A stretch of 64,000 bases of DNA. Source: VYFG01 sp965213885. GTDB lineage: Bacteria; Pseudomonadota; Gammaproteobacteria; Arenicellales; Poriferihabitantaceae. A program made the position numbers and the translations under genes. The stretch spans positions 3,410,001 to 3,474,000 of the forward strand of contig OZ243919.1 of assembly GCA_965213885.1 (NCBI GenBank), in the 5' to 3' direction. The notes beneath the pieces are model-generated. The model made no database searches. It worked only from the letters and a program-made list of their open reading frames with translations, and was not told the origin of the DNA. Numbering within the stretch: the first letter of the stretch is position 1; the number at the start of each line of letters is the position of its first letter. Of this stretch, positions 1 through 8,400 are shown piece by piece.

Positions 1-2
1 AG

Positions 3-599
3 CGCTTCCTGAGCGAGGTGGAATTCCGCCGTCTTGGCCGGACACTTACGAAAGCGGAAGACGGCAAGGGGGCTCCCATCCACGTAATTTCTGACTGGCT
101 GCCGGAAAAATGAGATCCTCACCATCAGATGAGAGGATGTGGGCCTGGAAGGAAGGGAGTTGCGCCTCTGGGATTCAAAATCCGGGGCGCGGACGGTGGT
201 GTTGTCACCTGAGGCGGTGAAGGTCCTGGCGGAGATTGCGCGCGTTGCGGACAATCCCCACGTGATACCGGGTCAGGTCTGCGGATACCCCATGTGAAAG
301 CTGGACAGGCCATGGATAGTCATCTGCGAACGGGCCGGGCTCGAGGGCATCCCTCTTCACGATTGCCGGCATTCCTTTGCCAGCAGGGTGCTGGCGCTTG
401 GTACGCTTGACGGCGACCGGGAAGCTGCTGGGTCTACGAACGTGAAGACGACAGCGCACTATGTGCACCTGGCGCGGGACACGTGCGCGAGTCTGCGGGC
501 CGGGTTTCAGACAGTATTGCTGCAGACATACTGAATGGAAATCGGCCGGTGGTTACGAAGAAACAGGCAGGAACCGGTACAGGCGGGATGCAGCCGTAA
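3..599 (+). pseudogene. Decayed tyrosine recombinase (phage-type integrase)
   Basis: Three reading frames joined end to end give one integrase catalytic region. The first fragment has RFLSEVEFRRLG and ends at a stop near 113. A second frame from about 133 reads EDVGLEGRELRLWDSKSG, typical of the segment that follows the first catalytic arginine. After a stop near 297 comes HDCRHSFAS, the H-x-x-R box, then TTAHYVHLARD with the nucleophile tyrosine and a tail DSIAADIL. At least two stops or frameshifts interrupt it and the N-terminal part lies outside the window. It is probably a dead prophage or island integrase. No attachment site was recognised beside it. Confidence 0.75.
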
Positions 600-829
600 T
601 AAGGCGTGTTTGTCGAAGAATAGAGCCAGTCGATTGCCGAAGTCCTCAACAAAACAAGGAAATAGCTGAAATTCACAGTTGTTCCGGAATTCCCAAAATC
701 GCTCTTTTTATATTGAAGTGGTACTTGGAGTTCTAGGGCGGAAATTTGGGCAAACAGGCTCTTGCAATCCGTGATGCGCCAATATACGATTAGGCCAAGG
801 TGCAACTGCTCGGTTGCGAGCCATCTGGT

Positions 830-858
830 TTGCAATCCTAAGGGTGCACATATACCAT
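830..858 (+). promoter_or_regulatory. Possible sigma-70 promoter for the TbpB-like lipoprotein
   Basis: TTGCAA at 830-835 and TACCAT at 853-858 are separated by 17 bases, about 45 bases before the GTG start at 902. A strong ribosome-binding site (GGAGG at 891-895) follows. The rest of the 300-base gap from 600 holds nothing I recognise. The match is moderate and is inference only. Confidence 0.35.
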
Positions 859-901
859 TAAAACCCTCGTTAATTTAATAAACCTAAAGCGGAGGAAAAC
901 C

Positions 902-2551
902 GTGAAAGAGTCATATCGACAAAAACCCCTTTTGACGCTTGCGACGGTCGTGGTCGCAATGGTGCTTCTTCTTGCTGGTTGCGGCGGGGGTAGCGGATCG
1001 ACGACCACCACACCGCCGGAGCCCACCACGCCCACGCCCCCGCCACCTCCGGGACCGACCGCTGAAAGCGTGAAAGCCGACGCGGCGGATGCGATAACAA
1101 AAGCCATAGCCGCCTACATGGCGGCGGACCAGGCTTCGAAAGACGCGATCAAGTATGCGGGCATGCTCACTACGCGGGCCGTAGATGGCGAGTCGGCAAT
1201 GGCCGCGGCAAACGCGCAGAAGGTTCTGAATGCGGAGATGGCTGCGGACACCGCCGTCATGGACGCAGACACTGCCTTGAAGGCCGCTATGGCAGCGAAA
1301 ACCGCAGCAGAGGGTCTTGCCGAGGATGACGCGGGCCGGGCAGGTGCTATTGCGGCGGCCGAAGAGGCGATCAAGCAGGCGACAGCTCAGAAAAAAATGG
1401 CTATGGATCTCGTCGATCTTGCTGAAGATGGTGCCGACGGAATTCAGTCGTTGAAGGGTGCAGTCGAAGAGGTCGAGGGTGACAACCCGTTGATGGCCGG
1501 CTACCCGAAGATGCCCGCCGGCCACGGCGAGGACGTTGCTGCGAATGTCATGACGGCACTGACGGCAGCCGCCGTGAACCCAGTCGTCGCCGACGCCCCT
1601 AAGGGCGCCATTATGCACGACGGTGCGGCCATCGGGGCCATGACCTGGGCCATGATCGTCGGCGAAGATAATGTCATGGACGTCCGTAAGTTCGACACTA
1701 ACGCGATATCGGAAGTGAAAGCGATGTCGGTCATGGGCAGCATGGCAAACGATCTCGCGGCAACCGATGTAACAGTTCCGGCCGATCAGGACGATACCAA
1801 GGACGGTATCCAGAATAACGACGGCGCCAGTTACGATGCCATGTACATGGGTATCGACGGCACGGTGTTCTGCGGCGGCACCGATTGCGGCCGGGACGCC
1901 GACGGCAACCTGACCGGCAGCTGGTACTTCACTCCGGACTCGACTACGGACCTCTTTGTTCCGGCCAAGGCGGGTGGGTACATGATTGCGACCATGTATG
2001 CCCGGTACGGCGCTTGGCTGACCTACGCCGACGCTGATGCCACCTCTGCCAACGGCGCAAGCAGGTACGCAGCCATTGGTCATAGTACCACCAATATGGC
2101 GAATCTTGATGTTGGGCAGGAAGGCACAGGGGATTCCGCGAAGGATGTCACGGCCCGCTATACCGGTAAGGCCGCCGGCATTTCAGTGCACAACAAGACT
2201 TCCGGCCGCTTCACTGCCGATGTCAACCTGACGGCGAAGCTTGCAACGCAAGCGACATTGCGCGGATCTGTTTCGAACTTCCAGGGTGACGCGGTCGGGA
2301 ATTGGACCGCCATCCTTAACGAAACCAATCTGAATGGCACCGACGCCGGCCATACCGATGGTACGACCGCCGGTGGCGGTGCTCAGGGCGTGTGGACCGC
2401 GCAGGGCTACGGTCCGATGCCGGTCAACCATGATGGCGACGACGCCACCCCTCTGGTAAATCAACGCCCCGAGGGCTTCTTCGGCACGTTTGGCGCCAGT
2501 TTCGGGGACGGCATAGCCGTCGGCGGCTACGCGACCCGCAAAGCCGAATAG
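902..2551 (+). CDS. TbpB-like surface lipoprotein with alanine-rich helical region
   Basis: This is a 549-residue lipoprotein. It starts at GTG, chosen because GGAGG lies 6-10 bases upstream and the signal peptide begins at once. The lipobox LLAGC puts the lipidated cysteine at residue 27. A Thr/Pro-rich linker follows (about 33-52). Residues about 55-190 are alanine-rich, with repeats of the style AADTAVMDADTALKAAMAAK, predicted helical or coiled coil. The C-terminal third (about 415-549) alternates small and hydrophobic residues, with GRFTADVNLTAKL, LRGSVSNFQGD and FFGTFGASFGDGIAVGG. This resembles the eight-stranded barrel of transferrin-binding-protein-B-like lipoproteins. A strong terminator follows. 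The ligand is unknown and no TonB receptor or Slam gene is adjacent. The TbpB assignment comes from the pattern, not a search. Confidence 0.7.
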   Translation: MKESYRQKPLLTLATVVVAMVLLLAGCGGGSGSTTTTPPEPTTPTPPPPPGPTAESVKADAADAITKAIAAYMAADQASKDAIKYAGMLTTRAVDGESAMAAANAQKVLNAEMAADTAVMDADTALKAAMAAKTAAEGLAEDDAGRAGAIAAAEEAIKQATAQKKMAMDLVDLAEDGADGIQSLKGAVEEVEGDNPLMAGYPKMPAGHGEDVAANVMTALTAAAVNPVVADAPKGAIMHDGAAIGAMTWAMIVGEDNVMDVRKFDTNAISEVKAMSVMGSMANDLAATDVTVPADQDDTKDGIQNNDGASYDAMYMGIDGTVFCGGTDCGRDADGNLTGSWYFTPDSTTDLFVPAKAGGYMIATMYARYGAWLTYADADATSANGASRYAAIGHSTTNMANLDVGQEGTGDSAKDVTARYTGKAAGISVHNKTSGRFTADVNLTAKLATQATLRGSVSNFQGDAVGNWTAILNETNLNGTDAGHTDGTTAGGGAQGVWTAQGYGPMPVNHDGDDATPLVNQRPEGFFGTFGASFGDGIAVGGYATRKAE

Positions 2552-2593
2552 CAACCCCAGAGGGGTGCGTACCCCCCCTCGCAGGCCAAGTTC

Positions 2594-2620
2594 AAAGGGC
2601 GGCGCGCGCGCCGCCCTTTT
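2594..2620 (+). terminator. Rho-independent terminator after the lipoprotein gene
   Basis: AAAGGGCGGCG pairs with a CGCCGCCCTTT arm around a CGCGC centre and ends in a T tract. It lies 42 bases after the stop of the lipoprotein gene. The A/T arms make it usable in both directions, and the minus-strand gene pair ends at 2774. Confidence 0.8.
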
Positions 2621-2773
2621 CATTGGTGCGCCAGGCATGGCGCGTAGCGCCGTGAGTGGCGCTGTTCCGGGACACGTGGTGGTGCAAGTCTGCTATCGGC
2701 CCGATAAGAGGAAAGATTAGCCGAATGGCAAGGGTGTCCATAGTGAAGTGAATGCCGAAGGCAATGGACCGAC

Positions 2774-2986
2774 TTAGCTTCCCCTTAGCTGCCATCTGGT
2801 TGGAAAGATGGCCTCCACTTCAAAGAAGGCGTTCGGCATCGCCATGACAAGCGCCGGACTGTTAGCCAGCCGGCAGGCGCGGTCCAGCGTGTCCCCGGGA
2901 AGTGGGCTCTTCAGGGGCCGGTCCGCGCCCTCGATATTCAGGTAGGCAAGCGTCCGGTCATCCCTGAACGGGATGTTGCCGCTCAA
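2774..2986 (-). CDS. Small hypothetical protein coupled to the dioxygenase
   Basis: This 70-residue frame begins inside the stop of the upstream dioxygenase gene (ATGA overlap at 2983-2986), the arrangement of translational coupling. The product MSGNIPFRDDRTLAYLNI... has no signal peptide, membrane segment or motif I recognise. It could be a real small partner of the dioxygenase, or the first exon-like scrap of a truncated larger gene. Only the overlap supports it. Confidence 0.35.
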   Translation of the reverse strand: MSGNIPFRDDRTLAYLNIEGADRPLKSPLPGDTLDRACRLANSPALVMAMPNAFFEVEAIFPTRWQLRGS

Positions 2987-3768
2987 GGGGTGCGTCCGTA
3001 GAACCCGAGCTGCTCGCTTTTCGAAAACATCACGCCGGGCTTTTCATAGTAGGAGAACACCGCGATCACACGTGGCCTGTTTCCCGAAACCGGGGTAACC
3101 CGGTGGGCGGTGTTCTTTCCCTTGAAGACGTTGAGGGTGCCGGGATTCAGTACGATGATCCTGGTATCCGGGTCGTTGCCCTGCAGCAGGCGCGCGACGC
3201 CCTCGAAGTTCGGATCATCGTCGCTGCGAAGCCCTGTGCGGTACTGGAAGCCGCCGCCTTTCTCGGGGGCCTGCAGCATCATCGTGGTGGTGAACTCGGA
3301 ACGGTCGAAATGCCAGTTCAGTTCCTGGCCCTCCCGGTAGGACATCACGTTTACGCGCGCCAGGGGATCCTGCATGACGTGAAGTTCGGGCTTGTCCATC
3401 GTGGCTGCGAGAAACGTGGCGAATGGCGGCCATTCGTACAGCCGCATCAGGGGCGACCCCCCGATCTGGTCGGCGCACAGGGTCCGATTCGATGTCCGGA
3501 ACACCTGCATGGCGGGGTGGTCTCCGGGCAGGTCCCCGACCGGCTTGAAGTAGATGTTGTGCACACGCTCGTGCAGAAAGGACTCGGCTTCGAAAAGCGG
3601 CATCATTTCCGCCACCGCCTGTGCGGCAATCCGGGGCCTCATCAGCCCGTCGAGGTTGTACATGCCCTCGCTTGCCAGGCCTTCCCGGCATCGGTTCACC
3701 AGCGCCTGCCAGTCATCGCTGCCGGGACGATCGAGAGGAAACCGGTTGAGGTCGAGTATGTCGTGCAT
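2983..3768 (-). CDS. Fe(II)/2-oxoglutarate dioxygenase, HalD/BesD (ArpA)-like
   Basis: This is a 261-residue cytosolic oxygenase. The facial triad is visible as H153-x-D155 in NWHFDRSEF and H222 in NTAHRVTPV. R233 in RPRVIAVFSYYE is the likely 2-oxoglutarate anchor. The tail YEKPGVMFS...LGFYGR is characteristic of the family annotated HalD/BesD halogenase or ArpA. Chlorinases of that family carry glycine in place of the triad aspartate. The aspartate here predicts a hydroxylase or another non-halogenating oxidation, probably of a free amino acid or small amine. It is expressed alone or with the 70-residue frame that overlaps its stop. The substrate is unknown. Confidence 0.75.
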   Translation of the reverse strand: MHDILDLNRFPLDRPGSDDWQALVNRCREGLASEGMYNLDGLMRPRIAAQAVAEMMPLFEAESFLHERVHNIYFKPVGDLPGDHPAMQVFRTSNRTLCADQIGGSPLMRLYEWPPFATFLAATMDKPELHVMQDPLARVNVMSYREGQELNWHFDRSEFTTTMMLQAPEKGGGFQYRTGLRSDDDPNFEGVARLLQGNDPDTRIIVLNPGTLNVFKGKNTAHRVTPVSGNRPRVIAVFSYYEKPGVMFSKSEQLGFYGRTP

Positions 3769-4355
3769 GTGCCTTTATTCCCGTCTTTCCGAAAGCTGCA
3801 CCGGGGTCTCAAAATATCCACTGGGTCCATACGGGTCAAGCCCTTGCAGAGCCTGATTTCTGCCGGTGATGGTTGGAGACTGATATCGGTTGGTTGACAA
3901 GGTTCAACTGCCCGATCATTGTGAGGTCTCCCGGGCCAGCCAACATTGCCACCCCCACATCCGGCTGCCCTGGTGCCCGGGGCCGGCGTCCCGACTCCCG
4001 ACGGGTTGAGGTGGGGGTATCGCTTGTCGGCCAATTGATTTTTCCCCTTGTCGCTGTGCCTGGTTCACACCCGTCGTCAGGGATCACCGCCTTACCGGGC
4101 AAGTCCATGCAACCGAACAGGGCAATCTGTCGAAACCGGGCGTTCCCGGTATTCTGGGAAGTTTTCCGTTACTGCAGCAAATCAGATGCCCTGTTCGCCC
4201 ATGCACTGTCTATGACACCATGAAATCAAGGTCCCCTTTGCGACAGACCGGCATCCATGCCGGGAGAGAGTGGATGACCGGCCCGTGCACGAGATAAAAT
4301 TTTGAAGACAATTTCCCCATTTTCACATCGCATCGCACAAGAGTAAAATACGGCC
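3769..4355. other. Intergenic region, 587 bases, nothing recognised
   Basis: This is the divergent gap between the dioxygenase and the outer-membrane protein. Short frames exist on both strands, but none has a ribosome-binding site or recognisable motif. The stretch just before 4356 turns AT-rich (about 4285-4350) and probably holds the promoter of the outer-membrane gene, but no clear -35/-10 pair stands out. Confidence 0.5.
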
Positions 4356-5246
4356 ATGCGCCGATTCAACAGCCTGCGATTCCGTCCGGCAGCCCTGCCT
4401 CTTCTGGTGATGTTGTGGAGTCTGATTGTCCCTGGTCAGGCCGCAGGATCGGACATGTCCACCGAGCCCGTGGCCGGTTCCCATGCAGCCGGGGCGTACC
4501 CGCTCGGATATGTGCCTTACTTGAGCGTGGGGATGGGCGTAACCCGCTCCGAAGATACCCGGTTCGCCGATGGCGCCGATGCGGGTCATGCAGCACTATA
4601 CGGAAGCGAGGACATGTTCGATGCCGGAACGACCGGCAACGGCCTGCACGTTCGTCTCGCCGCAGGCGTGCGCGCATCATCCGGGTTTCGCGCTCAACTG
4701 GAAGCCAGCCTGGCCCGATCACTCGATTATCGAGGCAACACGAACTACCAGAATTCGGGAATCCGTCAGCCGTCCGAGGCGGATCTGGACACCTGGCAAC
4801 TGCTCCTTGCCGGGCTGTACGAGTTCCCGGGATGGGATCTCGCCCCGGGCCGGGTCTTGCGACCCTTTGTCGGCGTCGGGGTGGGGCTCACCGGCTACCG
4901 CCTAGACGGCTACGTGCAGCGGTTTCCCGACCCTGACGATCCGAACGGCTACCTCCGACGGGGTCCCGGGAGCGAAATCCCCTTCACCGCGCTCCCCGGG
5001 GGAAGCGGACAGAATCTCACCTGGATGCTGACGGCCGGGGTTGCGATTCCGGTCCGGGAGGGGATCCACCTCGACCTGAGCTACCGCTATGCCGATGCGG
5101 GTGAGATCAGGACCGATACCGGCGACATCACCATCGTGCGGTACCGGGAGGACGGAACCCGAAGGGAGATCCAGGTTCCGATCAACGAGACCTCGGCCGA
5201 TTTCCGAACCCACTCCCTGCTCCTGATGCTCCGGTTCGATTTCTAG
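4356..5246 (+). CDS. Outer-membrane beta-barrel protein (opacity/OmpA-like fold)
   Basis: This 296-residue protein has a signal peptide: MRRF..RFRPAALPLLVMLW and a likely cleavage near residue 30 after GQAAG. The rest shows alternating amphipathic strands typical of small outer-membrane barrels, such as YVPYLSVGMGVTRS, LRPFVGVGVGLTGYRLDG and IHLDLSYRYADAGEI. It ends in LLLMLRFDF, with the terminal phenylalanine that the BAM machinery recognises. It looks like an 8-strand barrel with an extended extracellular loop around residues 190-220. Function is unknown. It is followed on the same strand by a cytochrome gene with a gap of about 270 bases. Confidence 0.7.
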   Translation: MRRFNSLRFRPAALPLLVMLWSLIVPGQAAGSDMSTEPVAGSHAAGAYPLGYVPYLSVGMGVTRSEDTRFADGADAGHAALYGSEDMFDAGTTGNGLHVRLAAGVRASSGFRAQLEASLARSLDYRGNTNYQNSGIRQPSEADLDTWQLLLAGLYEFPGWDLAPGRVLRPFVGVGVGLTGYRLDGYVQRFPDPDDPNGYLRRGPGSEIPFTALPGGSGQNLTWMLTAGVAIPVREGIHLDLSYRYADAGEIRTDTGDITIVRYREDGTRREIQVPINETSADFRTHSLLLMLRFDF

Positions 5247-5515
5247 CCATGCCAACGTTCAGGTCATACCAGGGCGTAGGGAAACCGAACTGCCGGGTAT
5301 GAACCCGGGGCGGCGGATGCGGATTCATGGCTCACCCATCTTTGGGGCAAACCGCTTGCCCGGCACATCGGGCGAACCCTCTTCAATTGGTGGAACCGTT
5401 CAAGGGAGCGGATCCCGGAATTCCATGGCACCCGTACCGGCCGGTTCCGCGTCACAGGAGACCGGCTCGGGCATGGAACAGGATGGTGAAGAAGCATATT
5501 TCCCGGGATCATGCC

Positions 5516-6472
5516 ATGACTGAAGCGACCGCGACAGGAGAGGCTGGACGGGGCAGGGTGTCGGGGGCTGCGCCAGACGCGCGACCCCGCAAGCCCTGGC
5601 GGCACGGTTGCGGAACTCGCTGGCAAGGCCCAAACGCCCGTTGCCCGAACTGGTCGGATCTGATTCGGCGGGGGGCGGGGGTCATGCTGGCTTCGGGCCT
5701 GGCCGCATGTCTGGCAACCGTGGTGGCGGCTGCTGAACTGCCGCCGGTCGGGGTGCTCAAGGAACGGATGGGTGTTGCGGCCGAAACGGTGCCGGTCTAC
5801 GAGCCGCATCTGGGTACCGGCGACCGGCGGGTCGTGGTGGAGTATGTCGGCTATCCGGTCGTGGAGGTGATGGCGTGGCTGTTCGGCAGTGACTGGCAAA
5901 ATCGGGGCGGAGCGGTGGAGTACCGGGCGCTGGATGGCTATGTCTCCCGCATCCCCGTCGGGCGCTTCCTGCAGGACGACGCCTGGCTGGCATTCGCACG
6001 TGCCGACGACGCACCGTTCACGGTGGACAACATCCGGCAGAACCAGGTCGATGTGCCGCTTGGGCCGTACTATCTGGTCTGGGACAACATCTCCCGACCC
6101 GCCCTGCTTGCGGAAGGCGGCAGGAACTGGCCCTACCAGGTGCAGGAAGTGAACCTGGTTGCACCGTCCGAAGAGGCCTTGCTGCCCGAAGGTCTCGACC
6201 CGCGATTTCATGAAGGTGCCGGACTGGCCAGGGAGTATTGCCTGAACTGCCACAAGGTCAACGGCTTCGGGGGCGAAAAATTCGTGGATGATCTTGCGGT
6301 GCTCATCAAGGGGTATTCGAGGGAGCCCTTCCTTCGCGTTGTCCTGACGCCGGCGCTGGAACAGCCGGGTGCGACCATGCCGGCGATTTCCGAACACCTG
6401 CCGGAGACGGAGCGGCTGCGCATCGCAGGCGAGATATTCGATTATCTGAAGGCGGTACCGGTGCAGCAATAG
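5516..6472 (+). CDS. Periplasmic monoheme cytochrome c with a Mo-oxidoreductase-like N-terminal domain
   Basis: The C-terminal third is a class I cytochrome c: CLNCH puts the heme cysteines at about residues 242 and 245 with His 246, and a methionine in ATMPAIS is a candidate sixth ligand. A hydrophobic stretch VMLASGLAACLATVVAAAE works as signal peptide. Met at 5684 directly before it is an alternative start; the ATG at 5516 is given but uncertain. The middle part (VVVEYVGYPVVEVMAWLFG, DNIRQNQVDVPLGPYYLVWD, WPYQVQEVNLV) resembles the substrate-binding scaffold of SUOX-like molybdopterin enzymes, without an evident cofactor cysteine. It may be an electron carrier or sensor with a degenerate catalytic fold. 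No partner oxidoreductase is adjacent. Confidence 0.65.
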   Translation: MTEATATGEAGRGRVSGAAPDARPRKPWRHGCGTRWQGPNARCPNWSDLIRRGAGVMLASGLAACLATVVAAAELPPVGVLKERMGVAAETVPVYEPHLGTGDRRVVVEYVGYPVVEVMAWLFGSDWQNRGGAVEYRALDGYVSRIPVGRFLQDDAWLAFARADDAPFTVDNIRQNQVDVPLGPYYLVWDNISRPALLAEGGRNWPYQVQEVNLVAPSEEALLPEGLDPRFHEGAGLAREYCLNCHKVNGFGGEKFVDDLAVLIKGYSREPFLRVVLTPALEQPGATMPAISEHLPETERLRIAGEIFDYLKAVPVQQ

Positions 6473-6699
6473 AGCATGGCCGCCCATTGGTGACTGAGAA
6501 AATGGGTCAACAGGGAAATCTACCGAAAAAGGGCCACGCTACCGATCGATTCCGTTCCGGGCGATCGGCCTTTGCCTTGGGCCCGGATGAACCACAAGCT
6601 AGCAGGAGCAAATCATCCCGGTCCATAATCCGGCTTTCGGGACGGGTCATCCCGGATGCGAAGTCCGGGTCAACTTTCACTGTATCAACTACCAAGACC

Positions 6700-7200
6700 A
6701 TGACCATAACTGCGGGTCAGGAGGGCGGCTGCCAGTGCGGGGCGATTCGCTACCGGCTCCTTCACGCGCCGGTCGCGCTCTACGCCTGTCACTGCAGGGA
6801 TTGCCAGAAGCAGTCCTCAAGTGCGTTCGGGCTTTCGATGTGGGTGGAGCGGGACGGGGTCGAGTTCACGGGTGTCGAGCCACGCATCTACCGCACCAGC
6901 GGCGACTCGGGACGCGTGAAGCTCTGCGCATTTTGCGGTGAGTGCGGCACCCGGCTCTATCATGCGGGCGGGGGCGTTCGCGAGGCGGGCGGTACGACCC
7001 TCAGCATGAAAGCCGGAACCTTGGACGACACTTCGGCGGTTGCGCCCACCAGCCACCTGTGGACCATGCGGGCACAGCCCTGGCTCGCACCGGTGCTGGA
7101 GGGAGAACCCTGTTTTGAGACCGAGCCGGACTCGGAGGAGACGTTGCACGCGCAGTGGCGGAGTGCCGTTGCGAGGTCGGGTAATTCCACGCCAAACTAA
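6700..7200 (+). CDS. GFA family protein (Mss4-like zinc fold)
   Basis: This 166-residue protein starts at MTITAGQEGGCQCGAIRY. The longer open frame upstream lacks any domain. Zinc-ligand cysteines are visible as CQCG near the start, CHCRDCQK in the middle and CAFCGECGTRLYH further on, the signature of the glutathione-dependent formaldehyde-activating (GFA) family. Despite the name, most members have no proven formaldehyde activity. It is probably a cytosolic zinc protein. It stands alone: the cytochrome gene ends 227 bases upstream, in a gap where I see nothing else. Confidence 0.8.
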   Translation: MTITAGQEGGCQCGAIRYRLLHAPVALYACHCRDCQKQSSSAFGLSMWVERDGVEFTGVEPRIYRTSGDSGRVKLCAFCGECGTRLYHAGGGVREAGGTTLSMKAGTLDDTSAVAPTSHLWTMRAQPWLAPVLEGEPCFETEPDSEETLHAQWRSAVARSGNSTPN

Positions 7201-7633
7201 TGGCATAGTCGGCGAAGAGATTCTGGCGGCTGGCCCCGGGGAGCTGCGGCCGACAGAACCAGCAGCGTGGAGATGGCGGGCTTACCCTAGGCGCTCTCCC
7301 ACGGCAGTGGTCGATCATGGCCGCCACACGTTCGTCACAGTCCTCGTACTCCGGGAAATCGTCGAGCTCCAGTTCCATCGTGATCCAATCCCTGGCCACC
7401 CGGAGCCTGAATTCGCTGTCATCCAGAGATCGCTGGTACGGTGTGAGAAGACTTGCGGAACACTTTTCCATGAGCGCTTGCAGTATATCTCCCGCAGCAA
7501 CGCCGTCGGCCAGCACGCCACGAATGAGGACATCGAGATCGTAGACAACCTGCCGGCGATAGCGATTGCGTGGAATCTGCTGGAGAAACTGGTGAATCAC
7601 TTTCGAGGAACGGGATCGTGGAATCGAGCACAT
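7001..7633 (-). CDS. Uncertain hypothetical frame, antisense to the GFA 3' end
   Basis: The first 100 or so residues (7633 to about 7320) read like protein, for example YRRQVVYDLDVLIRGVLADG and DDFPEYEDCDERVAAMIDH. The remainder is proline-rich and overlaps the GFA gene antisense, as in non-coding frames. The real gene, if any, probably ended near 7300 and lost its stop. It is not recognised. It lies just upstream of and divergent from the broken higA, so it may be part of the same decayed insertion. Confidence 0.25.
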   Translation of the reverse strand: MCSIPRSRSSKVIHQFLQQIPRNRYRRQVVYDLDVLIRGVLADGVAAGDILQALMEKCSASLLTPYQRSLDDSEFRLRVARDWITMELELDDFPEYEDCDERVAAMIDHCRGRAPRVSPPSPRCWFCRPQLPGASRQNLFADYAISLAWNYPTSQRHSATARATSPPSPARSQNRVLPPAPVRARAVPAWSTGGWWAQPPKCRPRFRLSC

Positions 7634-7654
7634 GAATCTGGAGGACTGCCACTG

Positions 7655-7958
7655 ATGAGTAGCGACAAGATTGAGATGGGGATGACTCCTTCGCATCCCG
7701 GCACCTTTATCCGGATAGAGGCCCTTGAGGACTTGGGGTTGAGCGTTTTGGCGATGGCTCGGATCCTCGGCGTACGCCGTGCCACGCTTTCGGACTTGCT
7801 GAATGGCAACGCCTCCTTGTCTCCTGCCATGGCGCTCAGAGTCGAGAACGTTTTACCTGAGTATGGACTTCTTGTTGCGGATGCAGGCTTTGCGCGACGC
7901 AGCGTAGATGTGGGCCCGTGCCAACGAGGTCGATGTGCAGCGGTATCAGCCAGCATGA
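7655..7958 (+). pseudogene. higA: HigA-family antitoxin, frameshifted
   Basis: The first 70 residues fit HigA: TPSHPGTFIRIEALEDLGLS, then a helix-turn-helix ILGVRRATLSDLLNGNASLS and PAMALRVENV. After this the frame shifts. The +1 frame gives MDFLLRMQALRDAA, a stop, then ARANEVDVQRYQPA, which is the usual HigA tail. There is thus one frameshift and one nonsense codon. No HigB toxin is seen immediately upstream on this strand, where the sequence instead carries the uncertain minus-strand frame. A dead, orphan antitoxin. Confidence 0.7.
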
Positions 7959-8227
7959 ATGGGCTTTGGCCTTGGCTTGCGATCAGCATCACCCGGTAAG
8001 GCCCCCTGTTCATCGTTATAAGGTGTCCCCCAATTGAGGCAGGGCAGACTTCAGGGTTGGAAGTCGCCCCAGGAACTGATCCGGGGCGGGCGCATTCCAC
8101 CAGAAGCGCCAGGACGTTCGGGCCAACCCTCCAAAATCCCCCCACGGTCTTCACGGAGGGGGACTTCGGAATTCCGCAAGCACAATCACCCCCGGGGCTG
8201 GCCAAGGCATTGGATTCCTTCAAAATG

Positions 8228-8340
8228 GAATTCTTCGATTTCAGGAAAATAATAATTTCTTACCATGATATTTTATAATTAAGTAATATATTCTTATTAT
8301 ATCGAAATATGATCGGATAAAAATAATTATTTTCTACTTC
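8228..8340 (+). promoter_or_regulatory. Strongly AT-rich leader upstream of cysI
   Basis: About 110 bases are overwhelmingly A/T, in sharp contrast to the GC-rich flanks. GAAAATAAT near 8243 and ATTATTTTC near 8324 form an inverted repeat about 90 bases long end to end. It lies right before the sulfite/nitrite reductase gene and is the obvious place for its promoter and regulator sites, but several overlapping -10-like boxes prevent one choice. The remainder of the gap from 7959 holds nothing recognised. Confidence 0.5.
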
Positions 8341-8400
8341 ATATTGCCCGGGTCGAAGAAAATCCCTAGACTGCTCCGATCTCAACCCGGTGCCTTGTCG

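Noticed and set aside
7040..7654. Long plus-strand frame upstream of higA that reads into it
   Set aside because: Only the part from 7655 resembles a protein family. The upstream part overlaps GFA in another frame and has no motif.
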